64,000 nucleotides of DNA, from positions 1 through 64,000 of the forward strand of contig JAJQHY010000055.1 in assembly GCA_021199495.1 (NCBI GenBank). Reading direction: 5' to 3'. The position numbers were made by a program, and so were the translations under genes. The notes below the pieces were generated by a model that was given only the letters and a program-made list of their open reading frames with translations, ran no database searches and had not been told where the DNA came from. This DNA is from Lachnospiraceae bacterium. GTDB taxonomy: Bacteria > Bacillota > Clostridia > Lachnospirales > Lachnospiraceae. Shown here one piece after another: positions 51,632-63,036 of this stretch (its first letter is position 1; each line of letters begins with the position of its first letter).

Positions 51632-52384
51632 CTCCTCCCAGCACAGCTCTACCGGGCAGTGATCCGACCCGTAAATTTCCGTATGGATGGACGCGCCCTG
51701 CATGCCCGCCTTCGCATTCTCCGACACCAGAAAATAATCGATCCGCCACCCTGCGTTCGTATCCCTGGCGTGGCGGCGATAGCTCCACCAGCTGTACACG
51801 CCCGTCGTGTCCGGATAAAAATACCGGAAGCTGTCCACAAAGCCGCTTGCAAGAAGCTCCGTCATCTTGCCGCGCTCCTCATCGGTAAAGCCGGCGTTCT
51901 GGTGGTTGGTCTTCGGATTTTTCAAGTCGATCTCCTCATGCGCCACATTCATGTCGCCGCAGACGATAACGCCCTTTTTTTCCGCGAGTCCATTTAAGTA
52001 AGCGCGGAAAGCGTCCTCCCAGGTCATGCGGTAGGGAAGCCTTGCCAGCCCGTCCTGGGAGTTCGGCGTATAGACCGTCACCAAGTAAAAGGACGGATAT
52101 TCTAACGTAATTACCCTGCCCTCGTGATCATGTTCCTCGATACCCAGACCGTAGGTCACGCTCTCCGGCTCTCTTTTCGCAAAAATGGCTGTGCCGGAAT
52201 ACCCCTTTTTCTCCGCGTAATTCCAATATTGATGATATCCGGGCAAATCCGGCGCAATCTGTCCCGCCTGGAGCTTCGTCTCCTGCAGGCAGAAAAAATC
52301 CGCGTCAAGCTTTTCAAAATCCTCCATAAAATTTTTGCCCACGCAGGCACGCAGGCCGTTTACATTCCAGGAAATAAATTTCAT
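51629..52384 (-). CDS. xth: Exodeoxyribonuclease III (AP endonuclease)
   Basis: This 251-residue enzyme of the ExoIII family cuts DNA at abasic sites in base-excision repair. It starts MKFISWNVNGLRACVGKNF, has the catalytic Glu in LQETKLQAG, the core VCGDMNVAHEEIDL, and ends with WRIDYFLVS and GSDHCPVELCW. All active-site motifs are present and the length is normal. Confidence 0.95.
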   Translation of the reverse strand: MKFISWNVNGLRACVGKNFMEDFEKLDADFFCLQETKLQAGQIAPDLPGYHQYWNYAEKKGYSGTAIFAKREPESVTYGLGIEEHDHEGRVITLEYPSFYLVTVYTPNSQDGLARLPYRMTWEDAFRAYLNGLAEKKGVIVCGDMNVAHEEIDLKNPKTNHQNAGFTDEERGKMTELLASGFVDSFRYFYPDTTGVYSWWSYRRHARDTNAGWRIDYFLVSENAKAGMQGASIHTEIYGSDHCPVELCWEE

Positions 52385-52560
52385 ATTGATATACTCGCTT
52401 TCTCTAAATATATATTAAACTCAGTTTCCGCCCCAATTTCCACCCCAATTTCCGCGTTTGCTCTGTTTGTAAGTCTACCCGAGCGTATTGGAAATGGCAA
52501 GCATAATTCTGAAATTATTTTGCCTTCCTGCAAATTTTTTCTTTTCCGTCAAATTTTCTC

Positions 52561-52589
52561 TTGCAGTATTTTTCAGATTGTGCTAGAAT
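52561..52589 (+). promoter_or_regulatory. Promoter of tRNA-Ala
   Basis: TTGCAG (52561-52566), a 17-base spacer and TAGAAT (52584-52589) lie 13 bases before the tRNA. Confidence 0.75.
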
Positions 52590-52602
52590 ACATTTCCGTC
52601 AG

Positions 52603-52675
52603 GGGCTATTAGCTCAGCTGGGAGAGCGCCAGGTTCGCAATCTGGAGGTCAGGGGTTCGATCCCCCTATGGTCCA
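52603..52675 (+). tRNA. tRNA-Ala (CGC)
   Basis: Acceptor GGGCTAT/ATGGTCC with two G-U pairs, D-arm AGCTCAGCTGGGAGAGC, anticodon loop TTCGCAA (anticodon CGC), T-arm with GGTTCGATC. CCA is not encoded. It has its own promoter and terminator. Confidence 0.92.
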
Positions 52676-52686
52676 CTTAAAGGTGC

Positions 52687-52716
52687 AAATCCGAACTCGA
52701 TGAGTTCGGATTTTTT
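52687..52716 (+). terminator. Terminator of tRNA-Ala
   Basis: AAATCCGAACTC pairs with GAGTTCGGATTT around GAT and is followed by a T-tract. The rest of the stretch up to 52934 shows no gene apart from the leader of the GH51 gene. Confidence 0.9.
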
Positions 52717-52739
52717 GTTGCCACAAATCGATGCAATAA

Positions 52740-54458
<1,719 letters not shown>

Positions 54459-54500
54459 ATATCATATCCGCCCATGATGAAGCGGAGACACTAAATAAAC

Positions 54501-54537
54501 AGAGGCAGGTGCGCAATCACCTGCCTTTTTCTGTTAT
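54501..54537. terminator. Terminator after GH51
   Basis: AGGCAGGTG-CGCAAT-CACCTGCCT is a perfect 9-bp stem followed by TTTTTCTGTT; flanking AACAGA/TCTGTT extends it. It can serve GH51 and the convergent ABC pseudogene. Confidence 0.88.
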
Positions 54538-56134
54538 AGTGTAATCACCTGACTATACCGCTCCCGCTGCGTCAGATGGTGCGTGATCGTGATCAGCGTC
54601 AGCTCCGGAATTTTCAAAAGCGCATCCTCTATCTCCGCGGCGGTCGCCTCATCCAAAGCGGAGGTTCCTTCGTCCAGGATGAGCAGCGGCGTGTTCCGGA
54701 TGAGTGCCCGCGCAATCGCCACCCGCTGGCGCTGCCCGCCGGAGAGAAAGGCGCCGCGCTGCCCCACCTGGTAATCCACGCCCTCCGCAAAGCGCGCAGC
54801 GAAATCCTTCACGCCGGAAAGTCGGATAGCGCGCTCAAATTCCTCCCCCGGAAAATTCCTGCCAGAGGCAGATATTATTGCGGATCGTATCCTCAAACAG
54901 AAACACCTCCTGATGAATCACCGCGCCGACGGCACTGACACTATCCCTGCCAACATCCGTAAGCGGCGCTCCGTCATACAGGATTTCTCCCTCATACCCC
55001 TCAAGCTCGCCCGTCAGGAGACGGATCAGCGTGGTTTTGCCGCTGCCGTTAGGGCCGATCAGCGCACACTTTTCTCCCGGTGTAATCGAAAAGGAAAGGT
55101 TCTGCAGAACAGGCTCCCCCGGCCGGTAGCCAAAGGTCAGATTCCGGACCTCCAGCTTTTCTGCAAAGGATGTGCGGGCCGAAGACGCACTGTCATTTGC
55201 TTCCCTCACTGCCTCATCCGCAAAGCCGTTGAGCCGCTCCACCACCGGCTTCGTCCCGCGAATCACGGGGATCAGTTTCAGAAGCATGGACAGGCAGCTG
55301 CAAACCGTCGAGTTGAGGCCAACCACCGCTACAAGCGCTCCCGCCGTCATCTTTCCCCAAAAGACCATGGCACAGGATACTGCCAGAATCAGGCTCTGGG
55401 CCGTAATGCTCAGTGTCTGCCCGATCCTCCGCGAAAGCTTCCATTCCCTCCGCCCTGTACTCCGCCTTTCTCAGTGCGTCGCTCTCTGCATTGAACCGGT
55501 TTGTCGCGTGAGAAAGCACCCCGAACGAGTGGATCACCGAAAAACCGGAAAACAGCTCCGTCATACAGGCGGTAAAAGCGGACTGCTGCTGAGAAAATGC
55601 TTTCCTGTATTTCTGCGTATATTTCCCCAGGCGAATCGGTAAAAAGGTCGTCAGAGCGGCGCAGAGAACCGCTGCGACAGCCACTGCAGGCTGGTAATAC
55701 AACAGCAGGACAACAGAAGTAACCATGCTCGCTCCGTACAGCAGCACCATGTACGACATCTGCACATACTGCGACTGAATCGTCCGCACATCATTTGTAA
55801 CAGCCGAAACATAATCCGCATCATTTACGGATAAAAAAATCCGGGCCGGTCTCTGGATGATTCCCATAAAACCTGCCTGGCGCATATCGTCCCCGATTCT
55901 GGCGTTAAAACAACTCTCCAGGATGCTCTGCGCCGTATAAAGTCCCCCTCTGACCAGGCCATAGCCGATCATCAGCAGAACATAGCGCGCAATCTCCTTA
56001 CTCTGAAGTAAAAGCGCTGCGTCCACCAGCTTCTGTCTCAGCACCGAGTTTAGCAGAATCGCGGCCTGAGTCAGCAGCATCACCGTCACCACCAGTATAA
56101 ACAACCGTTTCCTTCGCTGAAAATATCTTCGCAT
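54534..56134 (-). pseudogene. ABC exporter half-transporter, two frameshifts
   Basis: Three overlapping frames add up to one ABC exporter of about 530 residues. 56134-~55430 encodes the membrane domain (MRRYFQRRKRLFILVVTVML, about six spans). 55425-~54860 encodes the end of that domain and the ATPase start with Walker A IGPNGSGKTT and the Q-loop ([10 protein letters not shown]). ~54865-54534 encodes the signature LSGGQRQR, Walker [14 protein letters not shown] and the switch His (ITHH). The first shift lies near 55425 and fits loss of a CG dinucleotide; the second lies in a TTTT run near 54858 and fits one inserted T. Probably inactive unless these are sequencing errors. Confidence 0.8.
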
Positions 56135-56306
56135 GTCATTCCTCCGATCTCACAGCTGACGGACAGGGCGGCCTGATTACAGGTCTGCCCCCTGTCCGGC
56201 AGCCATGGTGTATGTTTTTGCTTCCATGATTGCGCACTCATTTTAGCAAACTCATACCTGTCTGTGTGATTTTCGGAGTGAACGGTTCCTTTCTGCGCGC
56301 GAACGG

Positions 56307-56759
56307 TTATGCCTTTTCCTCCCATGCCTCTGAAATCTGCTCTTTCACCTGCGGAAAGCGCCGTCTGCTGACCTCCAGCCGCTCCCCGTTTGTAAGCTCC
56401 ACCGCCCCGTTTAAAATATGTCTGACATAAAGCCGGTTCACGGCGCAGCCGCGGTGCAGCCTAAGAAAGCTCTCCCTCTTCAACAGCTCCTCCATATCCT
56501 TCATGGTCATTTTCACCTGAAAAGAAAAACCGTCCGCCGTATGAACCGAAAGCTTCCTGTCGTCCGTCATATAATACATAATTTCTGAAACCGCGACCTT
56601 CCGCTCCCCGTCTTCGGTATGGAAGGCGACGCAATCCGTCCGGTTCGCCCTAATCATCTCCGCGGCAGCCCTGATCTTCGCCGCCATCTGCGGATTTTCC
56701 TGTTCCAGCTTCTCCTGAGTCATCATCCGGACCCGGACGGTTTTCTCCTGTTCTTTCAT
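56307..56759 (-). CDS. LytTR-domain DNA-binding protein
   Basis: This 150-residue protein has a C-terminal LytTR DNA-binding domain (VAVSEIMYYMTDDRKLSVHT, FLRLHRGCAVNRLYVRHILN, LEVSRRRFPQVKEQI) and a short helical N-terminus without a receiver domain. Such small LytTR proteins often regulate a neighbouring transporter. It lies upstream of the frameshifted exporter on the same strand and was probably its regulator. Confidence 0.88.
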   Translation of the reverse strand: MKEQEKTVRVRMMTQEKLEQENPQMAAKIRAAAEMIRANRTDCVAFHTEDGERKVAVSEIMYYMTDDRKLSVHTADGFSFQVKMTMKDMEELLKRESFLRLHRGCAVNRLYVRHILNGAVELTNGERLEVSRRRFPQVKEQISEAWEEKA

Positions 56760-56881
56760 TTCTGCCTCATTTCATTCCTGGCATCCATATCATTCGACTT
56801 CAACACACATCGAATCATATAACTACTGCACTTATTACAGGAGGCAGGTGAAATCCTTCGCCTGCCTCCCATAACAACTTC

Positions 56882-59677
56882 TCACGCCTTATGAAACAAC
56901 CCCTTTTCCGGGAATTCCTGCAAAAGCTCCTTCACGCCGTCAAATGTCTGCGGCAGCTTCTCCCGGATAAAATCCAGAGCGAAGATGACATTTAAACACC
57001 ACTGGGACACAAAGTTCGTGCTGATCCAGGGAATTTCCTCCAATACCTTCTGGTTGCCGGCGTTGGGCGTGTCGCTGACAGAAAAGCCGGTCTGCTCGCC
57101 CTCCTGCGTCAGGCTGCGCAGCAGATACTGCCAGGTTTTCGCCGCCAGCGCATCATCCTTGAGGTAGTCGGCGCCGTAAGCCGCGATACCGGCGGCCATG
57201 AAGGGCAGGGAGAACTGCCGCTTGCCGATGAGGCCGTTTGATTCCTCGATCTGCTTCTCCCGGTCCAGGAAATAAAATCTTCCGTACTGCGCCAGCATTT
57301 CGTTCCACTGCGGATCATCCAGCAAAAGCGTTAACTCCGTCCAGACCTCAGCCGCGCCCATGCAGATCTGTAAGTGCGTGCCGCCGGTCGTCCGATCGCC
57401 GATATAATGCAGGTGCGCCGTAGCCGGATCAAACTCAAAGTCAGGTCCGGAAACCAGCTTCAGCGGTGTGTTCCTGATGTCCTCGATGCCGGTACGGATT
57501 TTCTGTTCATACTCTGTATTACCCGTCCGCTCCCACTCAGTCATCCAGTCAGAAACCAGGGAAGACCAGTCCGGACCGCTGCGGGCGTGCGTTGGGTATT
57601 CCATATCTTCCTTTTCATAGAAATACCGCAATGGATCTGTGTCATACAGAGCCTGCTCTGCGTCCTTCACCTCTCCGAAAATATCTTCCAGGCGGCGATC
57701 CCCGGTCAGATAATAGTAATACCTGTGATGCCCGGCCATTGCGATGCGCGCTTCCTTGCAGGAGCAGCCCCAGTGTCGCACATTGTGGCGGGAGCCAAGC
57801 CCCTGATATTTTCCGAAATGATAAATGTCCACCTCCGAGCAGTGCCGGCACATCGCCTCCGCCAGCGAGAAAACATCCTCTCTGCCGCTGCGCAGGAACA
57901 TAAGCCACAGCCATAGCGTGGGCACCAGCTCCGTGTTCTGCCAGGCGTAGCCGCCCATATCATATTTCCAGACATGCCGCACGGAATCATAGGTATGCAT
58001 GATATCGCCGTAATTAAACAGACCATACCAGCGGCGGGTCTCAATCTCCTTTTCATAAAAACGCACCGCATGATCCAGCTGTGTCTCCAGCCAGCTCTCC
58101 ACCGGCGTCTCCTCGCTTGGCAGACTCCAGTACCCAAAGGCACGCTTCTCATGATAATAAGAAGGCTCTCCCACGTAAACAGCCGGTTTCTGTACCTTAT
58201 CAGAAAACGCCTGCATCTCCTGGTCCGTCGGTATGACCCCCTCAAAGCCTTCTATCACCAGGGTATTCGTGTTGGCAATACCCACCGGGTCAGCTCCCAT
58301 CACAGGAAAGCCCTCATAATAAGTCTCACTGTAACCGGTATTCGCATAATGGCGGAAATCATACGCCTCCGCAGCAGGGGTATAAATCCAGCAGGTAAGC
58401 ACCGCTGTCTCCTGATCCAGGTTGGATACCTCCAGTCCGGAAGGATACTTCTGCCAGAAATCGCGTTTGCCGATCATGAGACCGCCGTCCGTCCCGCCCA
58501 CAGCCATGACGCCCTGCGCGCGGTTCCCGTGCAGGCTGTCAATAAAGCAGCAGTTGGAAGCATAAATTTTTTTGCGGATCACAAAGTGAGAATCGCTGTC
58601 CTGGATAAGCTGATAACGGCTCCAGGCCGGCATTTTGGCTGCGGCCGCGCAAATATTCTCGACAGTCGGCCTTCCCGGTCCGGACAACGTCTGCTTTTTA
58701 CTCTCATCGGCATGAGAAAGCAACCTCTCTACCGTCTCGTTCATTTCCTCTTCGTTTTCCGCGACCTTCCTCCCGGCGATCTGCTCCCGGTAAATCTCCT
58801 GATCAATCCTGGGGTGCCAGGAAGAAAGCAGGATGGAAGTCTCGTGAAAGCAGCCGTGATCCGTACTGAATTTCACATGGCGGTTGTAAAACTCACCCCT
58901 GATAGGCATGTAAAAACAGAGGCCAAGCCCCTTTAAGTAATCCCGGTCCACATCCCCGTCATAAAGGAAAGTATGAGAAATCCCGATCTGACCGCTGTCC
59001 AGGCCAAAGGACAGTCGCAGAACGAAGGGAATGATATGCTCACCACCGGAAGCCAGCACATGACTGCCCTCCAGTTTCAGGCACCAGTACAACGGACCGT
59101 TGTCCTCTACTGTAACATGGGAAATCTCCCCGACGCCGGGAAGCTCGGTACGCACCTGACATTCCGCCCCGCCGCAGTCTGTACTCTGCTTTGTGTCTGC
59201 CGTTTCCGGCAGCTCATTCTGTCCCGCATCAGTAGCTGCTTCCTCATTTGCCGCCGGCAAACCGTGCCTTTCAAGTATCAGCTTCAGCTCCGCGCGTTCC
59301 GCTCTTAATTTTCCGTCAATATATACGTCCCGCATAACGGCAGTCCCGGACTTCGGAATGACAGCCGATATGCGTTTCAGATGCAATTCATAGCTGTCCG
59401 CGGTTTCCGTAAGCGCTGCCGCCGTCTGTACCGCGACCGGCTCTGCCGCCGTCACTTCGACCGACCGGCCCATCTTCTCACTGTCCGCCGTATGAGCCGC
59501 CCACTTCACGCTGCCGTCCGGCCAGTAGGCCGTCACACGGGACTGCACGGGGATCTCCTCCCCGTCCTTTCCCGTCAGTATAAAGTCCTGCTCAGGCAGT
59601 ACCTCGCCCTTTTCCCAGACGCTTCCAAAGGTGGTATAACCGCCCATATTTCTGTTTTCCAATAAGTGCAGTTTCAT
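56882..59677 (-). CDS. Exo-rhamnogalacturonan lyase-like protein (PL26/YetA-like)
   Basis: This protein of about 931 residues resembles the PcRGLX/YetA family, whose fungal founder is an exo-acting rhamnogalacturonan lyase (PL26). It starts MKLHLLENRNMGGYTTFGSV with a beta-rich N-terminal domain. A central domain with YWPDGSVKWAA and an alpha-helical C-terminal barrel region (RHNVRHWGCSCKEARIAMAG) follow. No signal peptide is seen. It overlaps the YesU-like gene by 1 base (TGATG); start codons at 59680 and 59677 are adjacent, and GGGAG favours 59677. Likely role: cutting unsaturated rhamnogalacturonan fragments in the cytoplasm. Family match is by pattern and layout; activity is inferred. Confidence 0.8.
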   Translation of the reverse strand: MKLHLLENRNMGGYTTFGSVWEKGEVLPEQDFILTGKDGEEIPVQSRVTAYWPDGSVKWAAHTADSEKMGRSVEVTAAEPVAVQTAAALTETADSYELHLKRISAVIPKSGTAVMRDVYIDGKLRAERAELKLILERHGLPAANEEAATDAGQNELPETADTKQSTDCGGAECQVRTELPGVGEISHVTVEDNGPLYWCLKLEGSHVLASGGEHIIPFVLRLSFGLDSGQIGISHTFLYDGDVDRDYLKGLGLCFYMPIRGEFYNRHVKFSTDHGCFHETSILLSSWHPRIDQEIYREQIAGRKVAENEEEMNETVERLLSHADESKKQTLSGPGRPTVENICAAAAKMPAWSRYQLIQDSDSHFVIRKKIYASNCCFIDSLHGNRAQGVMAVGGTDGGLMIGKRDFWQKYPSGLEVSNLDQETAVLTCWIYTPAAEAYDFRHYANTGYSETYYEGFPVMGADPVGIANTNTLVIEGFEGVIPTDQEMQAFSDKVQKPAVYVGEPSYYHEKRAFGYWSLPSEETPVESWLETQLDHAVRFYEKEIETRRWYGLFNYGDIMHTYDSVRHVWKYDMGGYAWQNTELVPTLWLWLMFLRSGREDVFSLAEAMCRHCSEVDIYHFGKYQGLGSRHNVRHWGCSCKEARIAMAGHHRYYYYLTGDRRLEDIFGEVKDAEQALYDTDPLRYFYEKEDMEYPTHARSGPDWSSLVSDWMTEWERTGNTEYEQKIRTGIEDIRNTPLKLVSGPDFEFDPATAHLHYIGDRTTGGTHLQICMGAAEVWTELTLLLDDPQWNEMLAQYGRFYFLDREKQIEESNGLIGKRQFSLPFMAAGIAAYGADYLKDDALAAKTWQYLLRSLTQEGEQTGFSVSDTPNAGNQKVLEEIPWISTNFVSQWCLNVIFALDFIREKLPQTFDGVKELLQEFPEKGLFHKA

Positions 59678-59679
59678 CA

Positions 59680-60360
59680 TCAAATCTCCCAAACGCGCAG
59701 ATTTGCGTACTCTCCGATCATCGGTGCCAGCTGCCTGAAGCCGATCTTACCGCCTGCAAGCAACGGTCCGTAAGTAACTCCATCGTCCGCGAAATGAAAT
59801 ATTTCCAGTTCATTGATATAGAAGAAAACATCCGCGTCTTTTTTTACTACGCTGATCCGGTACATCTCATGCGCATCCGCGACATCCGGAATCGGATCGC
59901 CGCCCTGGCTCGTCAGATAAAAGCCATAGCTCTTGCGCAGGTTGCAGGTGTGAAACGCTCTCTCATCCGGCTCCTTGCGCCTGAAATAGGATACGTGGAA
60001 AGCATTGATATCACCGTGGTGATACTGCACATACTCTCCTGTCCGTTTCGTCAGCCCCTCGTCAAACAGCTCCTCCCCGTTTCTGCCTCTGGCCGCGAAA
60101 AACATCATGGCAAGGCCCGGCTCCCGGATGGGTTGAAAATCCCACTCGATGCAGACGTCAGACGGAAATTCCTCAGGACACCAGAGCACATAATTCGCCT
60201 TCTGTCCGTTCTCGGCCGCCATGGCGTTCTCCAGGCGCAGCTTTCCTTCCGGGAAGGAAATCAGTGCCCGCCCCTCCAGCACAAAATCTGCAATATCCGC
60301 CTCACAGCTTAACGGATTCTCATAAATCAGCTTCATTTCATTCAGACCATATCGCTCCAT
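59680..60360 (-). CDS. YesU-like protein (DUF1961), rhamnogalacturonan locus
   Basis: This 226-residue protein is like Bacillus subtilis YesU, encoded in the rhamnogalacturonan gene cluster: a concanavalin-like beta-sandwich with ALISFPEGKLRLENAM, VLWCPEEFPSDVCIEWDFQP and HHGDINAFHVSYFRRKEPDE. ATG 60360 has AAGGAG about 11 bases upstream; the longer frame from 60468 is rejected. It is the first gene of the pair with the PL26-like lyase. It may be a carbohydrate-binding or hydrolytic partner. Confidence 0.78.
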   Translation of the reverse strand: MERYGLNEMKLIYENPLSCEADIADFVLEGRALISFPEGKLRLENAMAAENGQKANYVLWCPEEFPSDVCIEWDFQPIREPGLAMMFFAARGRNGEELFDEGLTKRTGEYVQYHHGDINAFHVSYFRRKEPDERAFHTCNLRKSYGFYLTSQGGDPIPDVADAHEMYRISVVKKDADVFFYINELEIFHFADDGVTYGPLLAGGKIGFRQLAPMIGEYANLRVWEI

Positions 60361-60383
60361 ATTTACCAAAACTCCTTTCTTTC

Positions 60384-60404
60384 GTCGCATTTCCGATATG
60401 CGAC
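60384..60404 (-). other. Leader hairpin before the YesU-like gene
   Basis: GTCGCAT (60384-60390) and ATGCGAC (60398-60404) pair around a 7-base loop just upstream of the ribosome binding site. A second one, GACGCAG/CTGCGTC, lies at 60428-60454. Confidence 0.45.
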
Positions 60405-60499
60405 ATATGATGAAAACGACGAGGTGCGACGCAGGGATTCGCCTATACTGCGTCCCGGCGCTGTTCACACTCCGGTTTTCTCTGTCACCATATAGCCAA

Positions 60500-60553
60500 A
60501 CTATACTCCCGGTATTTTCATTTTACAAGTGAATCATTTACTAAAAATGAAAA
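60500..60553 (-). promoter_or_regulatory. Promoter with dyad operator, YesU/PL26 operon
   Basis: On the minus strand TTGTAA (60523-60528), a 17-base spacer and TATAGT (60500-60505) form a promoter. The -35 lies in a large dyad: TTTTCATTTT (60515-60524) and AAAATGAAAA (60544-60553) are perfect inverted repeats, and between them AGTGAAT-C-ATTTACT is a near-palindrome. A repressor bound there would block polymerase. Confidence 0.6.
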
Positions 60554-60657
60554 AACACTGATTATATTTTTCTGTTTATGATCAATCCAGACGCGCGTAA
60601 AACAGAAGGCAACAGTAAAATACACCGATAAAGGCCCCGTTGAAATCCTGCCGTAGC

Positions 60658-60683
60658 AAAAGGCCGCACCAGAAGGTGCGGCC
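60658..60683 (-). terminator. Terminator of cstA
   Basis: GGCCGCACC-AGAA-GGTGCGGCC is a perfect 9-bp stem followed by four T on the minus strand, about 40 bases past the cstA stop. Confidence 0.85.
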
Positions 60684-60720
60684 CCGCTATGTCAGAATAT
60701 ACTTTTTATCAAAGAGTCCT

Positions 60721-62430
60721 TTAAGCCTTCTTCTTCATCTGCTTGGAGAAGGTCTGAACACCCTCCACTACCAGAACAATAGCCAGAACCACCATTGCGG
60801 CAGCCAGGATCAGCTGGAACCAGTCGCCCCATGCAGCGCCTGCAGCAGCAATCAGAACGATCTTCTTGCGAATGGTAATAACCAGGCTGGTCAGAGTTGC
60901 GCAGAGCATAAAGATCATGGGGATGAAGAACATCTTGTTGTTCTTGCCCACGTTGCCAAGCCATGCGGCTACAGCCATCAGAGCAATACCGGCAAGCAGC
61001 TGGTTGGCAGCACCGAACAGACCCCAGATCTGGCTCAGGCTCAAACCACCCAGGATGCAGCCCACGATGACCATGAAGCCGGTGCCTACTAACGGATAAG
61101 CCAGAACCTTGCGGACTCCGGTCGCGTCCTTATAGGACTTCTCGTCTTCTTTTAAGAAGAGTTCGGAGAACATGAAACGGCTCAGACGGGTGCCAGTGTC
61201 CAGAGAGGTCAGTGCGAACACGGAAACCGCCAGCGTCAGCAGCGCGTAAATCGTCGCGTAAACCGTGGAGGTCTCAGTGCCGAACATGGTCGCGATACCG
61301 CTTGCGAACGCAACGGCCGGGGAACCGAACTCACCGTTCAGATACTTGGTATAAACCATACCAACCGCGATCAGGGAAATGATGCCCAGCGCGGACTCAA
61401 TCAACATAGAACCGTAGCCGATCTTTTTGGCATCGCCTTCGTTTGCCAGCTGCTTGGAGGTGGTGCCGGTCGCGATCAGGCTGTGGAAACCGGAGCATGC
61501 ACCGCAGGCTACGGTGATGAACAGGGTCGGGAACAGGGTTCCCAGAGAATTGCTCCAGCCGGTAAACATCGGGATCTCGAAGGTCGCGTTGCCGGTGAAA
61601 GCAGTGGAAACAATACCGATCAGAGCCAGTGCCATCATGCCGTAAAGCAGGAAGCTGGACAGATAGTCACGGGGCTGCAGCATCACCCATACGGGCAGCA
61701 GAGAAGCCACTGTGATGTATACACCAATCAGAACGATCCAGGCCACACGGGTCATGGCAAGACCTACGTTTAAGCCGATCACTACGCTTATAACAATACC
61801 AACGATACCAATAGCGGTCGCCGGAGCGGTCTTCATGCCGAAGCGGTTGGTCAGAATACCATAGATGATTGCCATAACGATGAACAGCACGGAAACCATG
61901 GCCGTGGTCTGATTACCGGTCGGATTTAAGACAAAGCCGAAGGTAACCGCCGCGTCGGATGCCGTGTAGAAGGTACCCGCCACGACATTGACGAAGGACG
62001 CAATGACGAGGATCAGCACCAGCAGGGCAAACAACGTGAAGAGCTTCTGCGCTCTGCGGCCCATGGAGGTCTTGATGATCTCACCGACGGACTTGCCTTC
62101 ATTACGAACGGAGGCAAATAAAGAACCGAAGTCCTGCAGGCCGCCAAAGAAGATACCGCCGATCACACACCATAAAAATACGGGCAGCCAGCCAAAAACG
62201 GACGCCTGAATGGGGCCGTTGATGGGGCCTGCGCCAGCGATGGAGGAATAATGATGTCCCAGCAAAACGATAGAGGGCGCCGCCACATAGTCCACTCCAT
62301 CTTCCATTTCCACCGCGGGGGTCTTTCTCTTGGGGTCAATTCCCCACTGTTTCGCCAGCCATGAGCCGTATGTCACATAGCCGATGAACAATACAACAAT
62401 TGCTACAAGTATAATGAGTAACGCTGTCAT
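60721..62430 (-). CDS. cstA: Carbon starvation protein CstA family transporter
   Basis: This 569-residue membrane protein has about 15 hydrophobic segments. It starts with LLIILVAIVVLFIGYVTYGS and has the family segments IDPKRKTPAVEMEDGVDYVA, HHYSSIAGAGPINGPIQASV and GFHSLIATGTTSKQ. CstA and its relatives transport peptides or pyruvate during nutrient limitation. It is a single-gene unit with its own terminator. The substrate here is not known. Confidence 0.94.
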   Translation of the reverse strand: MTALLIILVAIVVLFIGYVTYGSWLAKQWGIDPKRKTPAVEMEDGVDYVAAPSIVLLGHHYSSIAGAGPINGPIQASVFGWLPVFLWCVIGGIFFGGLQDFGSLFASVRNEGKSVGEIIKTSMGRRAQKLFTLFALLVLILVIASFVNVVAGTFYTASDAAVTFGFVLNPTGNQTTAMVSVLFIVMAIIYGILTNRFGMKTAPATAIGIVGIVISVVIGLNVGLAMTRVAWIVLIGVYITVASLLPVWVMLQPRDYLSSFLLYGMMALALIGIVSTAFTGNATFEIPMFTGWSNSLGTLFPTLFITVACGACSGFHSLIATGTTSKQLANEGDAKKIGYGSMLIESALGIISLIAVGMVYTKYLNGEFGSPAVAFASGIATMFGTETSTVYATIYALLTLAVSVFALTSLDTGTRLSRFMFSELFLKEDEKSYKDATGVRKVLAYPLVGTGFMVIVGCILGGLSLSQIWGLFGAANQLLAGIALMAVAAWLGNVGKNNKMFFIPMIFMLCATLTSLVITIRKKIVLIAAAGAAWGDWFQLILAAAMVVLAIVLVVEGVQTFSKQMKKKA

Positions 62431-62499
62431 ATACTAACTACTCCCTTCCTTAGTTGGATAAAATTTCCGGGGTTATAAATACCCCTGCGATACATTGTA

Positions 62500-62991
62500 T
62501 CAACGTATCGCGGCAAAGAGCTTTTTCAGGTCGCGGCCCTGGCGGTTAGTGGCCGTCTTTCCTGTGGAAAGCTCAATTGCAGCAAGTTTATAATGGCTCC
62601 ACCCATAGAATCCATGGCGGTAGCTTTTGTAATGACGAAGCTTTGAAATCTGCTTCATCGCCTCCGGATCAATCCGATCTGCGAGAATCATCAGGATGAC
62701 GTCACTGTTGCGGTGATCCTTGTGCGGATGCACCTTTCCGATCCCGTCCTCCCAGGCTTTTCTGTCCAGTGTCTCAAGCGTCTGCATGTCCAGCCGCTCC
62801 TCTGTCGCGAAATACACATATTCCTTCGAATCAGCCTCGCTGATGCGGGCGCTCCTGACCAGAAAATACTGCTCGTCGTGAAGCGAAAACTCCGCCTCGG
62901 TGGCAAAGGGCTTTACCGGATTTTCCCGGTTGATATCATAATATTTTTCATAAGAACGCAGCAGTTTCGCAAGCGCTTCTGTCAATTCCAT
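62500..62991 (-). CDS. Conserved protein of unknown function, 163 residues
   Basis: The product starts MELTEALAKLLRSYEKYYDI and continues with mixed alpha/beta sequence, including ARISEADSKEYVYFATEERL and KLRHYKSYRHGFYGWSHYKL near the end. ATG 62991 has AGGAG about seven bases upstream; the longer frame from 63129 would read through a terminator-like hairpin. No catalytic motif is recognised. The last third is rich in Tyr, His and Lys, which could favour nucleic-acid or phosphate binding, but that is speculation. It is monocistronic. Confidence 0.7.
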   Translation of the reverse strand: MELTEALAKLLRSYEKYYDINRENPVKPFATEAEFSLHDEQYFLVRSARISEADSKEYVYFATEERLDMQTLETLDRKAWEDGIGKVHPHKDHRNSDVILMILADRIDPEAMKQISKLRHYKSYRHGFYGWSHYKLAAIELSTGKTATNRQGRDLKKLFAAIR

Positions 62992-63008
62992 GAATACTCC
63001 TGTTAATG

Positions 63009-63036
63009 CAAAAAAAATCACACAGCATGCTGTGAT
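63009..63036 (-). terminator. Attenuator-like hairpin in the leader of the 163-residue gene
   Basis: On the minus strand ATCACAGCATGCTGTGTGAT folds around CACAGCATGCTGTG and runs into eight T. It lies between a likely promoter (TATAAT near 63068-63073) and the ribosome binding site. An upstream GCTGTG copy could pair with CACAGC and prevent terminator formation. Confidence 0.5.
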
